Notes: generated by a model not told the origin, from the sequence alone. A stretch of 12,044 nt of DNA from Candidatus Scybalocola fimicaballi (GCA_002317115.1 DCIP01000117.1:768-12811); one strand, 5' to 3'; shown: positions 1 through 8,067, counted from the stretch's first letter. Program-made: numbers and translations.

Positions 1-1233
1 ACAGCGGCGCAGATCCAGGCAGGCGACGACCTTATGGAGCCAGGAGCGAAGTCACAGATACGCGAGCTAATCAAAAAGGTTGAGAAAGGCGAGCTTGATG
101 AGAAGTATCTTGACATCTGCGCGAAGAGGGTTTTGGAACTTGTCGTCAAAACCCCTACTTTCAAGGGTGTGACAAGAACTTGCAACCCTGACATGCAGAC
201 ACATGCTGCAACTGCCCGTCAGGCGGCAGAAGAAGGCATCGTGCTGCTTAAGAACGATGCCGACGCTCTTCCATTGGCAAGTGGCGTGCGTGTCGCTCTC
301 TTCGGAACGGCAGCATACAGCCTCCTCGCGGGAGGCACAGGCTCTGGTCATGTTCAGCGTCCATATGTCATCAACATGGAGGAAGGACTTCGCAACAATG
401 GCTTCCTCCTCGATGAAACTCTCACGGAGAAATACCACCAATACCTTAAGAAACATGAGCCTCGCATGACTATCGGGCGCCGTCTCCTCGGTGCTCCAGC
501 AGCCCCAGAGATGGACATTGACAGAGCAATGGTGGAAAAGAGCGTTGGCTCAACGGACGTAGCGATTTATACCCTCGCCCGTCAGGCTGGCGAGGGCGGC
601 GACCGCCACCTCGAGGACGACTTCCTTCTTTCATCAGAGGAAAAGCGCGCCCTCCAGGAAATCTGCGACGTCTACCATGCTGCAGGCAAGAAGGTGATCG
701 TCGTCCTTAATATTGGCGGCGTCATCGAGACCGCATCATGGAAATCCAAGCCAGACGCAATTGTCCTTGCATGGCAACCTGGCCAGGAGGGCGGCAATGC
801 GATTGCCGACATCATCTCCGGCGCAGTCAACCCTAGCGGAAAGCTCTCTATGACCTTCCCTATCGACTACTTCGACATCCCGTCTTCAGCTAACTTCCCA
901 TACGACTACCACGGTAGAGGAACCATGGCAGACACCAAACGCATACCTTTAAAAATAAAGGACGTTGACTATACTAAATATGAGGAAGGCATGGATGTCG
1001 GCTACCGCTACTTCACCCGTACAGGCGTAGAAGTATCCTATCCATTCGGCTACGGTCTCTCCTACACCACCTTCGACGTCACCATCAACGGTGACACAGC
1101 GACCGTCACCAACACAGGCGACCGTCCTGGCAAGGAGGTCGTCATGTTCTACGACCCATACCTAGTTGGTTTCGCTAAAACCCGTCTCCTCCAACCAGGC
1201 GAAACCCAGACCCTCACCCTCATCAAGGAATAG
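1..1233 (+). CDS. Glycoside hydrolase family 3 (beta-glucosidase-like), 3' part, 5' end outside window
   Basis: The frame is open from base 1, so the gene starts outside the window; the ATG at 34 is internal (the residues around it, 'AGDDLMEPG', are a conserved GH3 stretch). What is visible is the end of the TIM barrel, the alpha/beta sandwich domain and a fibronectin-III-like C-terminus. The conserved 'GEGGDR' at 589-606 carries the Glu (codon 592-594) that corresponds to the acid/base of many GH3 beta-glucosidases; the nucleophile Asp would lie upstream. 'PSGKLSMTFP' and 'YPFGYGLSYTTF' are further family landmarks. These enzymes release terminal sugars, usually beta-linked glucose or xylose; substrate cannot be told here, nor can a signal peptide be checked. 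Oddity: the FnIII-like domain is short. A usual loop between 'VVMFYDP' and 'GFAKTRLL' is missing, and the protein stops just after 'LTLIKE', where relatives usually continue for some tens of residues. Convergent with pgi. Confidence 0.9.
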   Translation, partial: TAAQIQAGDDLMEPGAKSQIRELIKKVEKGELDEKYLDICAKRVLELVVKTPTFKGVTRTCNPDMQTHAATARQAAEEGIVLLKNDADALPLASGVRVALFGTAAYSLLAGGTGSGHVQRPYVINMEEGLRNNGFLLDETLTEKYHQYLKKHEPRMTIGRRLLGAPAAPEMDIDRAMVEKSVGSTDVAIYTLARQAGEGGDRHLEDDFLLSSEEKRALQEICDVYHAAGKKVIVVLNIGGVIETASWKSKPDAIVLAWQPGQEGGNAIADIISGAVNPSGKLSMTFPIDYFDIPSSANFPYDYHGRGTMADTKRIPLKIKDVDYTKYEEGMDVGYRYFTRTGVEVSYPFGYGLSYTTFDVTINGDTATVTNTGDRPGKEVVMFYDPYLVGFAKTRLLQPGETQTLTLIKE

Positions 1234-1276
1234 TCTTCTGAATCGTCAATCGTAACCCATTGACTATCAACGAAAT

Positions 1277-1312
1277 CAAAAAGGACGGTTGCGCCAAATG
1301 GCGCAACCGTCC
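1277..1312 (-). terminator. Rho-independent terminator after pgi
   Basis: A perfect 13-bp inverted repeat (GGACGGTTGCGCC, loop AAAT, GGCGCAACCGTCC at 1283-1312) is followed on the minus strand by TTTTTG. It lies 24 bases beyond the pgi stop codon. On the plus strand the bases after the stem are not T-rich, so it fits best as the end of the minus-strand pgi transcript, although the stem could also slow transcription coming from the GH3 gene. Confidence 0.88.
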
Positions 1313-1335
1313 TATAGGATATAGCTGATAATCAA

Positions 1336-2697
1336 CTACTTAGAAATGCGAGCACGGATGGCTGCTGTCTGCTCCTCGTAACCTGGCTTCTCGAGAAGAG
1401 CGAACATGTTCTTCTTGTAAGCCTCAACACCTGGCTGGTTGAATGGGTTAACACCAAGTAGGTAACCAGAGATACCACAAGCCTTCTCGAAGAAGTAGAA
1501 CAACTGACCGATGTAGAACTCGTTAAGTGAAGGCAAGTTGATGTGTAGGTTAGGAACACCACCGTCTGTATGAGCGATGATAACACCTAACTCAGCCTGC
1601 TTGTTAACATAGTCAACGTTCTTTCCACCTACGAAGTTAAGTCCGTCAAGGTTCTCAGCATCCATAGGAACTGTGATCTTCTTTGATGGACGAGCGATTG
1701 AGATAACTGTCTCGAAGATAGAACGCTCACCCTCCTGGATCCACTGACCCATTGAGTGAAGGTCTGTAGAGAAGTCTACTGCAGCTGGGAAGATACCCTT
1801 AAGGTCCTTACCCTCTGACTCACCGTAAAGCTGCTTCCACCACTCTGCGATGTAGTGCAACTTAGGGTTGTAGTTAACCAAGATCTCGATCTTCTTACCC
1901 TTCTGGTAAAGCTCGTTACGAGTAGCAGCGTAGATAGCAGATGGGTTCTTTGAGAATGGAACGTCCTGAGCTGTTAGCTTCTCCATTGAAGCAGCACCAG
2001 CAACAAGCTTCTTGATATCGAAACCAGCTACTGCGATAGGAAGCAAACCTACTGGAGTAAGAACTGAGAAACGACCACCGATGTTATCAGGAATTACGAA
2101 TGTCTTGTAACCTTCCTTTGTAGCAAGTGTGCGAAGAGCACCCTTCTTTGCGTCAGTTACAGCGATGATTCTCTGACGAGCCTCGTCCTTACCAACCTGC
2201 TCCTCAAGCTGTGTCTTAAGGATACGGAATGCAAGAGCAGTCTCAGTTGTTGTACCCGACTTAGAGATGTTGATGATACCAAACTGCTTTCTGTTCAAGA
2301 ATGAAGAAAGCTCAGCAAGGTAATCCTCAGAGATGCTGTTACCAGCGTAAAGGATAGTTGGGTTCTTTGAGCTCTTCATGAATGGAGCGAAAGAGTTAGA
2401 AAGAGCCTCGATTACGGCGCGAGCACCAAGGTAAGAACCACCGATACCAGCTACAACTACGTAGTCACACTTCTCTCTCAAAACCTTTGCAGCTGCGATG
2501 ATCTCATCCATAAACTGCTCTGTGATAGATGAAGGCAAAGTCAACCATCCAAGGAAGTCGTTACCAAGACCTGTACCCTTGTGAAGCATCTCCTGTGCCT
2601 CAGCTACAGCCTGCTCGTAACCCTTTACTGCAGACATTGAAATGTGAAGATCCTTGCAAACGAAGGCGTTCTCCACGTTAAGTTTCATGTTTTCCAT
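1336..2697 (-). CDS. pgi: Glucose-6-phosphate isomerase
   Basis: Cytoplasmic enzyme interconverting glucose-6-phosphate and fructose-6-phosphate in glycolysis and gluconeogenesis. With the start at 2697 it has 453 residues, close to the roughly 445-450 usual for the short bacterial type. Landmarks (numbered from this start): '[10 protein letters not shown]' about 84-93 and 'SKSGTTTET' about 145-153 of the phosphosugar-binding SIS folds, '[14 protein letters not shown]' about 204-217 (PGI signature 1) and '[12 protein letters not shown]' about 419-430 (PGI signature 2). The frame stays open to an ATG at 2748, but those extra 17 residues ([13 protein letters not shown]...) do not look like the family; the true start is ATG 2697 or ATG 2688. 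There is no Shine-Dalgarno sequence, as is common in Bacteroidetes. It is the last gene of the lysS-gpsA run. I found no clear promoter just upstream, so readthrough from gpsA and the small secreted gene is possible. Confidence 0.95.
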   Translation of the reverse strand: MENMKLNVENAFVCKDLHISMSAVKGYEQAVAEAQEMLHKGTGLGNDFLGWLTLPSSITEQFMDEIIAAAKVLREKCDYVVVAGIGGSYLGARAVIEALSNSFAPFMKSSKNPTILYAGNSISEDYLAELSSFLNRKQFGIINISKSGTTTETALAFRILKTQLEEQVGKDEARQRIIAVTDAKKGALRTLATKEGYKTFVIPDNIGGRFSVLTPVGLLPIAVAGFDIKKLVAGAASMEKLTAQDVPFSKNPSAIYAATRNELYQKGKKIEILVNYNPKLHYIAEWWKQLYGESEGKDLKGIFPAAVDFSTDLHSMGQWIQEGERSIFETVISIARPSKKITVPMDAENLDGLNFVGGKNVDYVNKQAELGVIIAHTDGGVPNLHINLPSLNEFYIGQLFYFFEKACGISGYLLGVNPFNQPGVEAYKKNMFALLEKPGYEEQTAAIRARISK

Positions 2698-2726
2698 TAT
2701 TCTTATTATTTGTTTATTACCGATAT

Positions 2727-2831
2727 AAAATCCCTTACGGGATATCAATCATATAGCACTTGTCCAAGATAAGGATTGTTAAGGGCGGAGCCCTAACCCC
2801 CTCTACCAACGCGAGCCCGTAGGGCGAGCGT
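2727..2831. repeat. Cluster of three short palindromes upstream of pgi
   Basis: Three small hairpins fill most of the spacer between pgi and the next gene. ATCCC-ttac-GGGAT at 2730-2743 is followed by TTTT on the minus strand. AGGGC-gga-GCCCT is at 2782-2794. ACGC-GA-GCCC-gta-GGGC-GA-GCGT is at 2809-2831, with a symmetric GA/GA internal loop. They resemble the short palindromic sequences scattered between genes in Bacteroidales. Their role is unknown; the first could act as a weak terminator or leader structure ahead of pgi. Confidence 0.5.
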
Positions 2832-2851
2832 AAAGCCTATATAATTTTCTA

Positions 2852-3250
2852 TTAGAACGACTCGAATTTGTTGTTTTTGTCGATCAAAGTAACGATGACG
2901 GCATCGTAGAACGGATAATTTCTGTACTCTACAGAAACCTCTACATCCTCAGGGAAATTCTCTGGCATCTCAACCCCAACTACTGTGCCTCGCTTGACTT
3001 TATTAGTGTTGGTGTCGATATCATTCTTTCCTTTCAGATTATATGTGCCATACACATCTCCACGAGTAAAAGTGCCATCTGCATTCTCCTTCAACAAAAC
3101 TAGTCTACAAGAGAAATTCTCCTGCGCTGTCTGATTGATCACACGAATTTGATTGTACTTCTTTTCTGGTCCTGCAATCTTGAAAGTTGTCTTTGCTTCT
3201 ATCGAAATAAAAGCAAGCATCGACAAAATAAACAAAAAGAGTCTTTTCAT
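2852..3250 (-). CDS. Small secreted protein of unknown function
   Basis: I do not recognise the family. The protein has 132 residues. Residues 1-19 (MKRLFLFILSMLAFISIEA) form a Sec signal peptide with a likely signal peptidase I site after 'IEA'; there is no lipobox Cys. The mature part is about 113 residues, mostly polar and predicted beta-rich ('QIRVINQTAQENFSCRLVLL', 'EVSVEYRNYPFYDAVIVTLID'), with a single Cys, which would suit a small periplasmic beta-sandwich. Its start lies only 6 bases after the gpsA stop codon, so it is almost certainly co-transcribed and perhaps translationally coupled with gpsA. About 150 bases rich in short palindromes then separate it from pgi. A periplasmic protein inside a tRNA-synthetase/glycolysis gene run is unexpected, and the neighbours give no clue to its job. 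Confidence 0.8.
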   Translation of the reverse strand: MKRLFLFILSMLAFISIEAKTTFKIAGPEKKYNQIRVINQTAQENFSCRLVLLKENADGTFTRGDVYGTYNLKGKNDIDTNTNKVKRGTVVGVEMPENFPEDVEVSVEYRNYPFYDAVIVTLIDKNNKFESF

Positions 3251-3256
3251 AGCGTC

Positions 3257-4258
3257 TTATTTTAGTTTAGTAATCAACTTACGCATTTCAAACGCTGCGA
3301 TCGCACGGTCGTACAAGATATTGTAGACAGCCTCAAGTATCGGCATCTCCACATTGAATTTCTTGTTGACCTCTGTGATACACTTTGTGCCATAGTAGCC
3401 CTCTGCCACCATCTCCATCTCCACCTGAGCCGTCTTGACGCTGTAGCCCTTGCCGATCATTGTTCCAAACAAACGGTTGCGTGAGAACTTTGAATAGCCT
3501 GTCACTAACAAGTCGCCAAGGAACACTGGCTCACAGATATTGCGGTCCTGCTGAGTCGAAATCTTTAAGAATTTCTCCATCTCCTGTATTGCGTTGCATA
3601 GCAACACAGCCTGGAAATTATCTCCAAGTTTCATACCGTGACAGATTCCTGCGGCGATAGCGTAGACGTTCTTTAGCACTGATGCGTACTCGATTCCTAT
3701 GACATCATTAAGAATTCGCGTCTTCAAAAATGAGCAGTTCAAGATCTCGCAAACCTCCTCAGCACGCTCCTGTGAGCTGCATCCTACTGTAAGGAACGAC
3801 AATCTCTCCACTGAGATCTCCTCTGCGTGTGTTGGGCCTGAAACGACAAGAATATTCTCATCCTTCACCCCATATTTTTCCTTGAAATACTCCGAAATGA
3901 CAAGATTCTCATCTGGAACAATTCCCTTGATCGCAGAGATAATCACCTTATCCTCCAACGACTCAGTCAAATTCTCCAAATGACTCTTCAAATATGGCGA
4001 CGGTGTAGCAAAAATCAACATATCAGAGTTGCGCACTGTCTCATTGATGTCGGAAGAGAATGTGATTCTCTCGACGTCGAAATGAGCGGACACAAGATAA
4101 GATGGATTATGCCCCGTTGCCTTGAACTCCTCTATCTGTTCAGGGCGACGCATATACCAGTTGATATGTCTCTCTTTATTAGCCAAGCAGATTTTAGCCA
4201 AAGCAGTAGCCCAGCTTCCTCCACCCATCACCGCTATTCTTCTTTGCGTATTCTGCAT
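3257..4258 (-). CDS. gpsA: Glycerol-3-phosphate dehydrogenase [NAD(P)+]
   Basis: Cytoplasmic enzyme that reduces dihydroxyacetone phosphate to sn-glycerol-3-phosphate, the backbone for phospholipid synthesis. The 333 residues match the family length. Visible landmarks: the N-terminal dinucleotide-binding loop 'MGGGSWATALAK' (11-22), 'SAIKGI' (108-113), 'GPTHAEE' (141-147), the catalytic Lys in 'SVLKNVYAIAAGI' (K196), and the substrate-binding stretch 'SRNRLFG' (259-265). The start at 4258 places the Rossmann loop ten residues from the N-terminus, as expected. It lies 95 bases downstream of lysS, with a palindromic element in the gap, and 6 bases upstream of the small secreted gene. The pairing with pgi fits shared control of sugar-phosphate and lipid-precursor metabolism, but this is inferred from the order alone. 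Confidence 0.96.
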   Translation of the reverse strand: MQNTQRRIAVMGGGSWATALAKICLANKERHINWYMRRPEQIEEFKATGHNPSYLVSAHFDVERITFSSDINETVRNSDMLIFATPSPYLKSHLENLTESLEDKVIISAIKGIVPDENLVISEYFKEKYGVKDENILVVSGPTHAEEISVERLSFLTVGCSSQERAEEVCEILNCSFLKTRILNDVIGIEYASVLKNVYAIAAGICHGMKLGDNFQAVLLCNAIQEMEKFLKISTQQDRNICEPVFLGDLLVTGYSKFSRNRLFGTMIGKGYSVKTAQVEMEMVAEGYYGTKCITEVNKKFNVEMPILEAVYNILYDRAIAAFEMRKLITKLK

Positions 4259-4285
4259 TTCTTATTTTTAATCAAAAATTAAAAC

Positions 4286-4335
4286 TAATGGGTGTTAGAC
4301 GCACGTCCGTACGTCTCTACGTGCCACGCCCATTA
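4286..4335. repeat. Intergenic palindrome between lysS and gpsA (GTAGAGACG type)
   Basis: Two alternative inverted repeats overlap. The outer one pairs TAATGGGTGT (4286-4295) with ACGCCCATTA (4326-4335), nine of ten positions plus one G:T, and GCACG (4301-4305) with CGTGC (4320-4324). The inner one pairs GTTAGACGCACG (4294-4305) with CGTACGTCTCTAC (4308-4320), imperfectly, around a 2-base loop. The right arm ends in CGTCTCTAC, which is also found at 8958-8966. It lies within the presumed lysS-gpsA transcript and could affect mRNA processing or polarity. Bases 4332-4360 are an AT-rich tract with repeated TTAA-type steps. Confidence 0.55.
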
Positions 4336-4353
4336 ATTATTAACCATTAACTA

Positions 4354-6081
4354 TTAATTAGCCTTAGAAACCCACTCTGCAACCTCTTCCTTAGTTGGAT
4401 TAGTTAGGTCGAGCTTGAATTTCTTGTTCAATCCACAGATATCCTGGTGTAGCTTGTTTGGATTACACTCCTTCAAACTGTCGATTGTCAAGAATCCTGC
4501 CTTCTGGATCACCTCTACCCATGCCTCTGGAATTCCAAGAGCCACATACTTAGATGTTGCGTCCTTAGCCTGTGTCGTCTCTGGCTTCATCTGTGGGAAC
4601 AACATTACCTCACCGATAGCGAACTTACCTGTCATAAGCATTACCAAACGGTCGATACCGATTCCGATACCGAATGTTGGAGGCATACCGTACTGAAGAG
4701 CGCGTAGGAAGTCGTGGTCGATGATCATAGCCTCGTCGTCGCCCTTGTCGGCAAGTTTCATCTGGTCGATGAATCTCTGCTCCTGATCGATTGGGTCGTT
4801 AAGCTCTGAGTATGCGTTTGCAAGCTCCTTACCGTTGACCATAAGCTCGAAACGCTCTGTTAGTCCTGGCTTAGAACGGTGCATCTTAGTTAGCGGAGAC
4901 ATCTCCACTGGATAGTCTGTGATGAATGTAGGCTGGATGAATGTGCCCTCGCAAGTCTCGCCGAAGATCTCATCGATAAGTTTACCCTTACCCATTGTCT
5001 CGTCTACCTCGATACCAAGCTTCTTGGCTGTCTCACGGATCTCATCCTCGCTCATTGGATATAGGTCGTAGCCAGTCTTCTCCTTAATAGCGTCAAGGAT
5101 AGGAAGACGACGGAATGGAGCCTTGAATGAGATGACCTTACCGTCGATCTCAACCTCTGGCTTACCGTTGGCTGCGATACAGATCTCCTCAAGCATCTTC
5201 TCTGTGAAGTCCATACCCCAGTTCAAATCCTTGTAAGAGACGTAAAGCTCCATACATGTGAACTCAGGGTTGTGAGTCTTATCCATACCCTCGTTACGGA
5301 AGTTCTTACCCATCTCGTAAACACCCTCGAATCCACCTACGATTAGTCTCTTCAAGTAAAGCTCAGTGGCGATACGCATGTACATATCCTGGTTAAGAGC
5401 GTTGAAGTGAGTGATGAACGGACGAGCCGACGCACCACCTGCGATGCTCTGAAGGATTGGAGTGTCAACCTCAGTGTAACCTGCGTTGTCAAGGATATTA
5501 CGTAGAGTGCGGACGATCTTAGCGCGCTTTAGGAAAGTATCCTTCACACCGTCGTTGACAATCAGGTCGACGTAACGCTGACGGTAGCGAAGCTCTGGAT
5601 CATCAAAAGCGTCGTATGCTACACCATCCTTATATTTTACGATTGGAAGTGGCTTAAGGCTCTTGCTCAACACTGTAAGCTCAGCACAGTGCACTGAGAT
5701 CTCACCTGTCTGTGTGCGGAAAGCGTAACCCTTAATACCAACGAAATCACCGATATCTAGAAGTTTCTTGAATACAGTGTTGTACATCTCCTTATCCTCA
5801 CCCGGACATAAGTCGTCGCGAGAGATGTAAACCTGAATACGTCCTTTGGAATCTTGAATTTCAGCGAAAGAAGCCTTACCCATGATACGGCGGCTCATGA
5901 TACGACCTGCGATGGAAAGTTCCCATTTCTCAGCGTCGTCCTTAAACTGCTCTTTGATGTCTGTGCTATAAGCAGAAACCTTATACTCTGCTGCAGGATA
6001 TGGCTCGATGCCCATATCGCGCAATGCCTTAAGACTCTCACGTCTTAGAATCTCCTGTTCACTTAGATCTAGTAAACCCAT
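4354..6081 (-). CDS. lysS: Lysyl-tRNA synthetase, class II
   Basis: Charges tRNA-Lys with lysine in the cytoplasm. The 575 residues include the N-terminal OB-fold anticodon-binding domain (about 57-140, '[19 protein letters not shown]') and the class II catalytic core: motif 1 around '[10 protein letters not shown]' (201-210), motif 2 '[15 protein letters not shown]' (261-275) and motif 3 '[15 protein letters not shown]' (471-485). The core ends near residue 500 ('FPQMKP'), where E. coli-type enzymes stop. About 70 further residues follow (505-575, predicted helical, '[16 protein letters not shown]...'), an extension I recall from Bacteroidetes LysS proteins. The start at 6081 lies about 85 bases from a good Bacteroidetes promoter and is the first gene of the lysS-gpsA-pgi run. 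Confidence 0.97.
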   Translation of the reverse strand: MGLLDLSEQEILRRESLKALRDMGIEPYPAAEYKVSAYSTDIKEQFKDDAEKWELSIAGRIMSRRIMGKASFAEIQDSKGRIQVYISRDDLCPGEDKEMYNTVFKKLLDIGDFVGIKGYAFRTQTGEISVHCAELTVLSKSLKPLPIVKYKDGVAYDAFDDPELRYRQRYVDLIVNDGVKDTFLKRAKIVRTLRNILDNAGYTEVDTPILQSIAGGASARPFITHFNALNQDMYMRIATELYLKRLIVGGFEGVYEMGKNFRNEGMDKTHNPEFTCMELYVSYKDLNWGMDFTEKMLEEICIAANGKPEVEIDGKVISFKAPFRRLPILDAIKEKTGYDLYPMSEDEIRETAKKLGIEVDETMGKGKLIDEIFGETCEGTFIQPTFITDYPVEMSPLTKMHRSKPGLTERFELMVNGKELANAYSELNDPIDQEQRFIDQMKLADKGDDEAMIIDHDFLRALQYGMPPTFGIGIGIDRLVMLMTGKFAIGEVMLFPQMKPETTQAKDATSKYVALGIPEAWVEVIQKAGFLTIDSLKECNPNKLHQDICGLNKKFKLDLTNPTKEEVAEWVSKAN

Positions 6082-6129
6082 GTTTTTATATTGTTTTCTT
6101 TTTTCTTTCTTTTCCGATACACAAAACGA

Positions 6130-6153
6130 CTCTTAAAAGTACGCTCTTAAAAG
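6130..6153. repeat. Direct repeat in the lysS leader
   Basis: CTCTTAAAAG occurs at 6130-6139 and again at 6144-6153, a period of 14 bases. Each unit is nearly palindromic (8 of 10 positions). Both copies fall just downstream of the predicted lysS transcription start, so they would be in the 5' untranslated region or act as an operator. Function unknown. Confidence 0.45.
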
Positions 6154-6165
6154 GCGAATTTAAGG

Positions 6166-6198
6166 CAAAATTAGAAAAAAGTTGCTTAATAGTGCAAA
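6166..6198 (-). promoter_or_regulatory. Bacteroidetes-type promoter for lysS
   Basis: On the minus strand a TTTG (plus-strand 6195-6198) is followed by 21 bases and then TAATTTTG (6166-6173). This matches the -33 TTTG and -7 TAnnTTTG elements recognised by the Bacteroidetes primary sigma factor, with suitable spacing. Transcription would begin near 6160, giving an untranslated leader of roughly 80 bases before the lysS ATG. Confidence 0.75.
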
Positions 6199-6255
6199 AA
6201 AAGTAGATAAAAAGGCAGTCTGAACGTGTTTTTAGTATGTCGACGTGGATTTTAT

Positions 6256-6337
6256 GCTCACTCATCTACCGTGGAACGGTTATTAAACCAGGCCATGGTT
6301 GGCAATCGTCAGCATGACGATTGGCTACCGTGGCCGA
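6256..6337. repeat. Structured 82-bp dispersed repeat, copy 1
   Basis: It matches the copy at 8090-8170 in the same orientation with three substitutions and one 1-base indel. It can form several stems: ACCGT-gga-ACGGT, GGTT-atta-AACC (alternative to the first), AACCA-ggcca-TGGTT, and a strong CAATCGTC-agcat-GACGATTG, the last flanked by GGCCATGG and CCGTGGCC, which can close a larger hairpin over about 45 bases. It starts 13 bases beyond the stop codon of the BspA-repeat gene, so it may also form that transcript's 3' end. The remainder of the spacer (6201-6255) shows nothing I can name. Confidence 0.85.
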
Positions 6338-6350
6338 ATGTAAGGGAGTT

Positions 6351-7043
6351 TTAGAGGGTCCCGAATATCTTTCCAAATGCGTTTTTCACTTTATCAAAGA
6401 TAGTGTTTTCCTCTTCTTCTCTCTTTCCCGGCTTGGAATCCTCACCACAAGATACCAATGACGATTCTCTTTTGCCGCTATATCTCAATCCCGTCTCATC
6501 GGAATTTTCTCCATTTTCAGAATACTCTCTAAAGATGCCATATTCCAATACAGAAGATCTATCATCAACAACATTGTCTATATTCCAATTGCTTATATCC
6601 CCATCAAACTTACTATCAAGGAATATATCTTTCATCCATCTGACATTCCTCACATCCCAATTAGAGATGTCTCCGTTGAACTGGCTACTACTGAACATAC
6701 AAAACATATTGGTGACCTTTGAGACATTCCACTTAGAGATATTGCCATTGAACTTACTTTTCGAAAACATATAGCACATATTAACGACGTTGCTCACATC
6801 CCATTTAGAGATATTCCCGTTGAAATGGCTCTTAAAAAACATTAGCCACATATTCGTGACGTTGCTCACATTCCATTGAGATATGTCTCCATTAAATTTG
6901 CTATCATAAAACAAAAGAGACATGTCAGTAATAGCAGAGGTATCTATACAGTTTAGATTTGCACTGTTTCCTTGCTTTTGGATCTCTTTATTAATTGCTT
7001 TCAATAACTCTTTCTTAGTCTTAGGATGATATTTTAAATCCAT
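6351..7043 (-). CDS. BspA-type leucine-rich repeat (DUF285) protein without signal peptide
   Basis: The 230-residue protein has an N-terminal region of about 48 residues ('KYHPKTKKELLKAINKEIQKQG...NCIDTSAITDMSLLF'). Repeats follow with a period of exactly 24 residues, beginning at F50, F74, F98, F122 and F146 (last one partial), each of the form F-N-G-D/N-I-S-x-W-x-V-S-N-V-x-N-M. This is the BspA/DUF285 repeat known from Bacteroidetes and Mycoplasma surface proteins. A charged tail of about 70 residues follows (161-230), rich in Glu, Ser and Lys, ending in a short possible amphipathic helix ('FDKVKNAFGKIFG'). No signal peptide, lipobox or sorting domain is present, and the conserved-looking N-terminus argues that none has been lost by a wrong start. 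It probably acts in protein binding, but the partner and compartment are unknown. It starts 20 bases after the PCMD gene and is probably co-transcribed with it. Confidence 0.85.
   Translation of the reverse strand: MDLKYHPKTKKELLKAINKEIQKQGNSANLNCIDTSAITDMSLLFYDSKFNGDISQWNVSNVTNMWLMFFKSHFNGNISKWDVSNVVNMCYMFSKSKFNGNISKWNVSKVTNMFCMFSSSQFNGDISNWDVRNVRWMKDIFLDSKFDGDISNWNIDNVVDDRSSVLEYGIFREYSENGENSDETGLRYSGKRESSLVSCGEDSKPGKREEEENTIFDKVKNAFGKIFGTL
6570..6896 (-). repeat. 72-bp tandem coding repeats
   Basis: Four full units and one partial unit of 72 bases encode the 24-residue BspA-type repeats (F50 to about residue 158 of the gene at 6351-7043). The units have diverged at the DNA level but keep exact length, so there is no frame disturbance. 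Recombination between units could change the repeat number. Confidence 0.75.
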
Positions 7044-7063
7044 AGGTCATAGGGGTTATTGCA

Positions 7064-8011
7064 TTAATATTCAAATCCTACATTGTCAATCCACAATGTA
7101 TTGCCGACGGTGCCTATGAATGCTCCGTGATTGCCGGCGGTAAACATCAAAATCATATGCGTCGGCTGGTCATTCTCCCCACCCCATCCCTCTTCTATGA
7201 TAGGGACGACTTTGCCTTTACTGTTTTTTGCTCGGTATGGTCCGTTAAGATGCATATAGTCCTTATAGTAGTCGGTCTTGGAAATATCCCCATAATGGAT
7301 GTCAAAACGGGCCTGATTATTCCACTCTAACTCATCCTTTTCCAACTGTTTGCGAACAGTGCCTACCCTCAACGCATGGATATTTCCATCTTTGTCTTCC
7401 CATCTCTTCTGAAGGTATAGCCATATCTCAGCCTTGTCCATCACACCGTCGATACGAGAAGAATTGAATCCTGTACATTTCTGCACATAGTTGTTGGGAG
7501 ATATCTTGCACTTGTAGTCAAGCACAAGTGTTTTGGGCTTTTTCGTGAACGGAATGCCAAAACTTAAATTTGAATATGGATCGTCTGGCGACTTGATTGG
7601 CTCGTATGTTTCGCCAGTAAAAATGCTTCCCGACACCAAGACAGCCACGTTGATGAGACCGAGCACCTTAATGGTCTCCAGGCGTGTCTCAAGTCGCACA
7701 CAATTACTTGAATCCCTTTTTTCAGGGAAGACGGAATAGCTCGCTTTTGTGATTCCCATCACCTTAGCATAGACATTGGAAGACGACCATATAGTCTTGC
7801 TGGAATACGGATATGGAGCCAACTTGTCTGCAGGGATTTTCTCATTGGGTCCCCAGACATAGATATGCTTCAGTTTTCCACCAATTACGCCAGACTCCTT
7901 CACCTCTCTATCGGTATACGTCTCAAAATCACCATATTTAAGTGGGATTACCTGTGCAAAACCGTTTGCCACAAGCAACATTATTGCCATCAAAAAGCTT
8001 AGTCTCTTCAT
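7064..8011 (-). CDS. Secreted PCMD (putative carbohydrate metabolism) domain protein
   Basis: The 315-residue protein begins with a Sec signal peptide (MKRLSFLMAIMLLVANGFA, cut before Q20; no lipobox). The mature part resembles the PCMD family of Bacteroidetes (beta-jelly-roll proteins often found near glycan-use genes): 'VLVSGSIFTGETYEP' (125-138), 'NLSFGIPFTKKPKTLVLDYKCKI' (148-170), 'AEIWLYL' (194-200), and the C-terminal 'PTHMILMFTAG..GAFIGTVGNTLWIDNVGFEY' (283-315), where relatives have an SSxxG...GSxLxVD pattern. A role in binding or processing carbohydrate at the cell surface is inferred from the family name only. It is first in a two-gene unit with the BspA-repeat gene, with a -7 promoter box 20 bases upstream of the start codon. 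It has no T9SS sorting domain. Confidence 0.8.
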   Translation of the reverse strand: MKRLSFLMAIMLLVANGFAQVIPLKYGDFETYTDREVKESGVIGGKLKHIYVWGPNEKIPADKLAPYPYSSKTIWSSSNVYAKVMGITKASYSVFPEKRDSSNCVRLETRLETIKVLGLINVAVLVSGSIFTGETYEPIKSPDDPYSNLSFGIPFTKKPKTLVLDYKCKISPNNYVQKCTGFNSSRIDGVMDKAEIWLYLQKRWEDKDGNIHALRVGTVRKQLEKDELEWNNQARFDIHYGDISKTDYYKDYMHLNGPYRAKNSKGKVVPIIEEGWGGENDQPTHMILMFTAGNHGAFIGTVGNTLWIDNVGFEY

Positions 8012-8030
8012 ACAGATTCAATTACAATGG

Positions 8031-8038
8031 CAAATATA
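8031..8038 (-). promoter_or_regulatory. Possible -7 box for the PCMD gene
   Basis: Read on the minus strand this is TATATTTG, a full match to TAnnTTTG. No TTTG lies at the expected distance upstream. The start codon begins 19 bases downstream of the box, implying a leader of only about 15 bases. Confidence 0.4.
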
Positions 8039-8067
8039 TAAATAAATGTGGAATGAGACCCTCCCGA

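Noticed and set aside
1332..1586. 84-codon frame overlapping pgi
   Set aside because: It lies inside the pgi coding sequence on the same strand in another frame, Ser/Leu/Thr-rich with no family features.
2698..2748. 17-residue N-terminal extension of pgi
   Set aside because: Unlike the family; the ATGs at 2697 and 2688 give the usual length, so the extension is only an open stretch in the leader.
6256..6337. CRISPR repeat or tRNA-like structure
   Set aside because: Only two copies 1.8 kb apart with no spacers, and no cloverleaf or anticodon arm; a structured dispersed repeat explains it better.
6351..8011. Insertion sequence between the repeats
   Set aside because: The enclosed genes are not transposases, the flanking repeats are direct and structured, not terminal inverted repeats, and no target duplication is visible.
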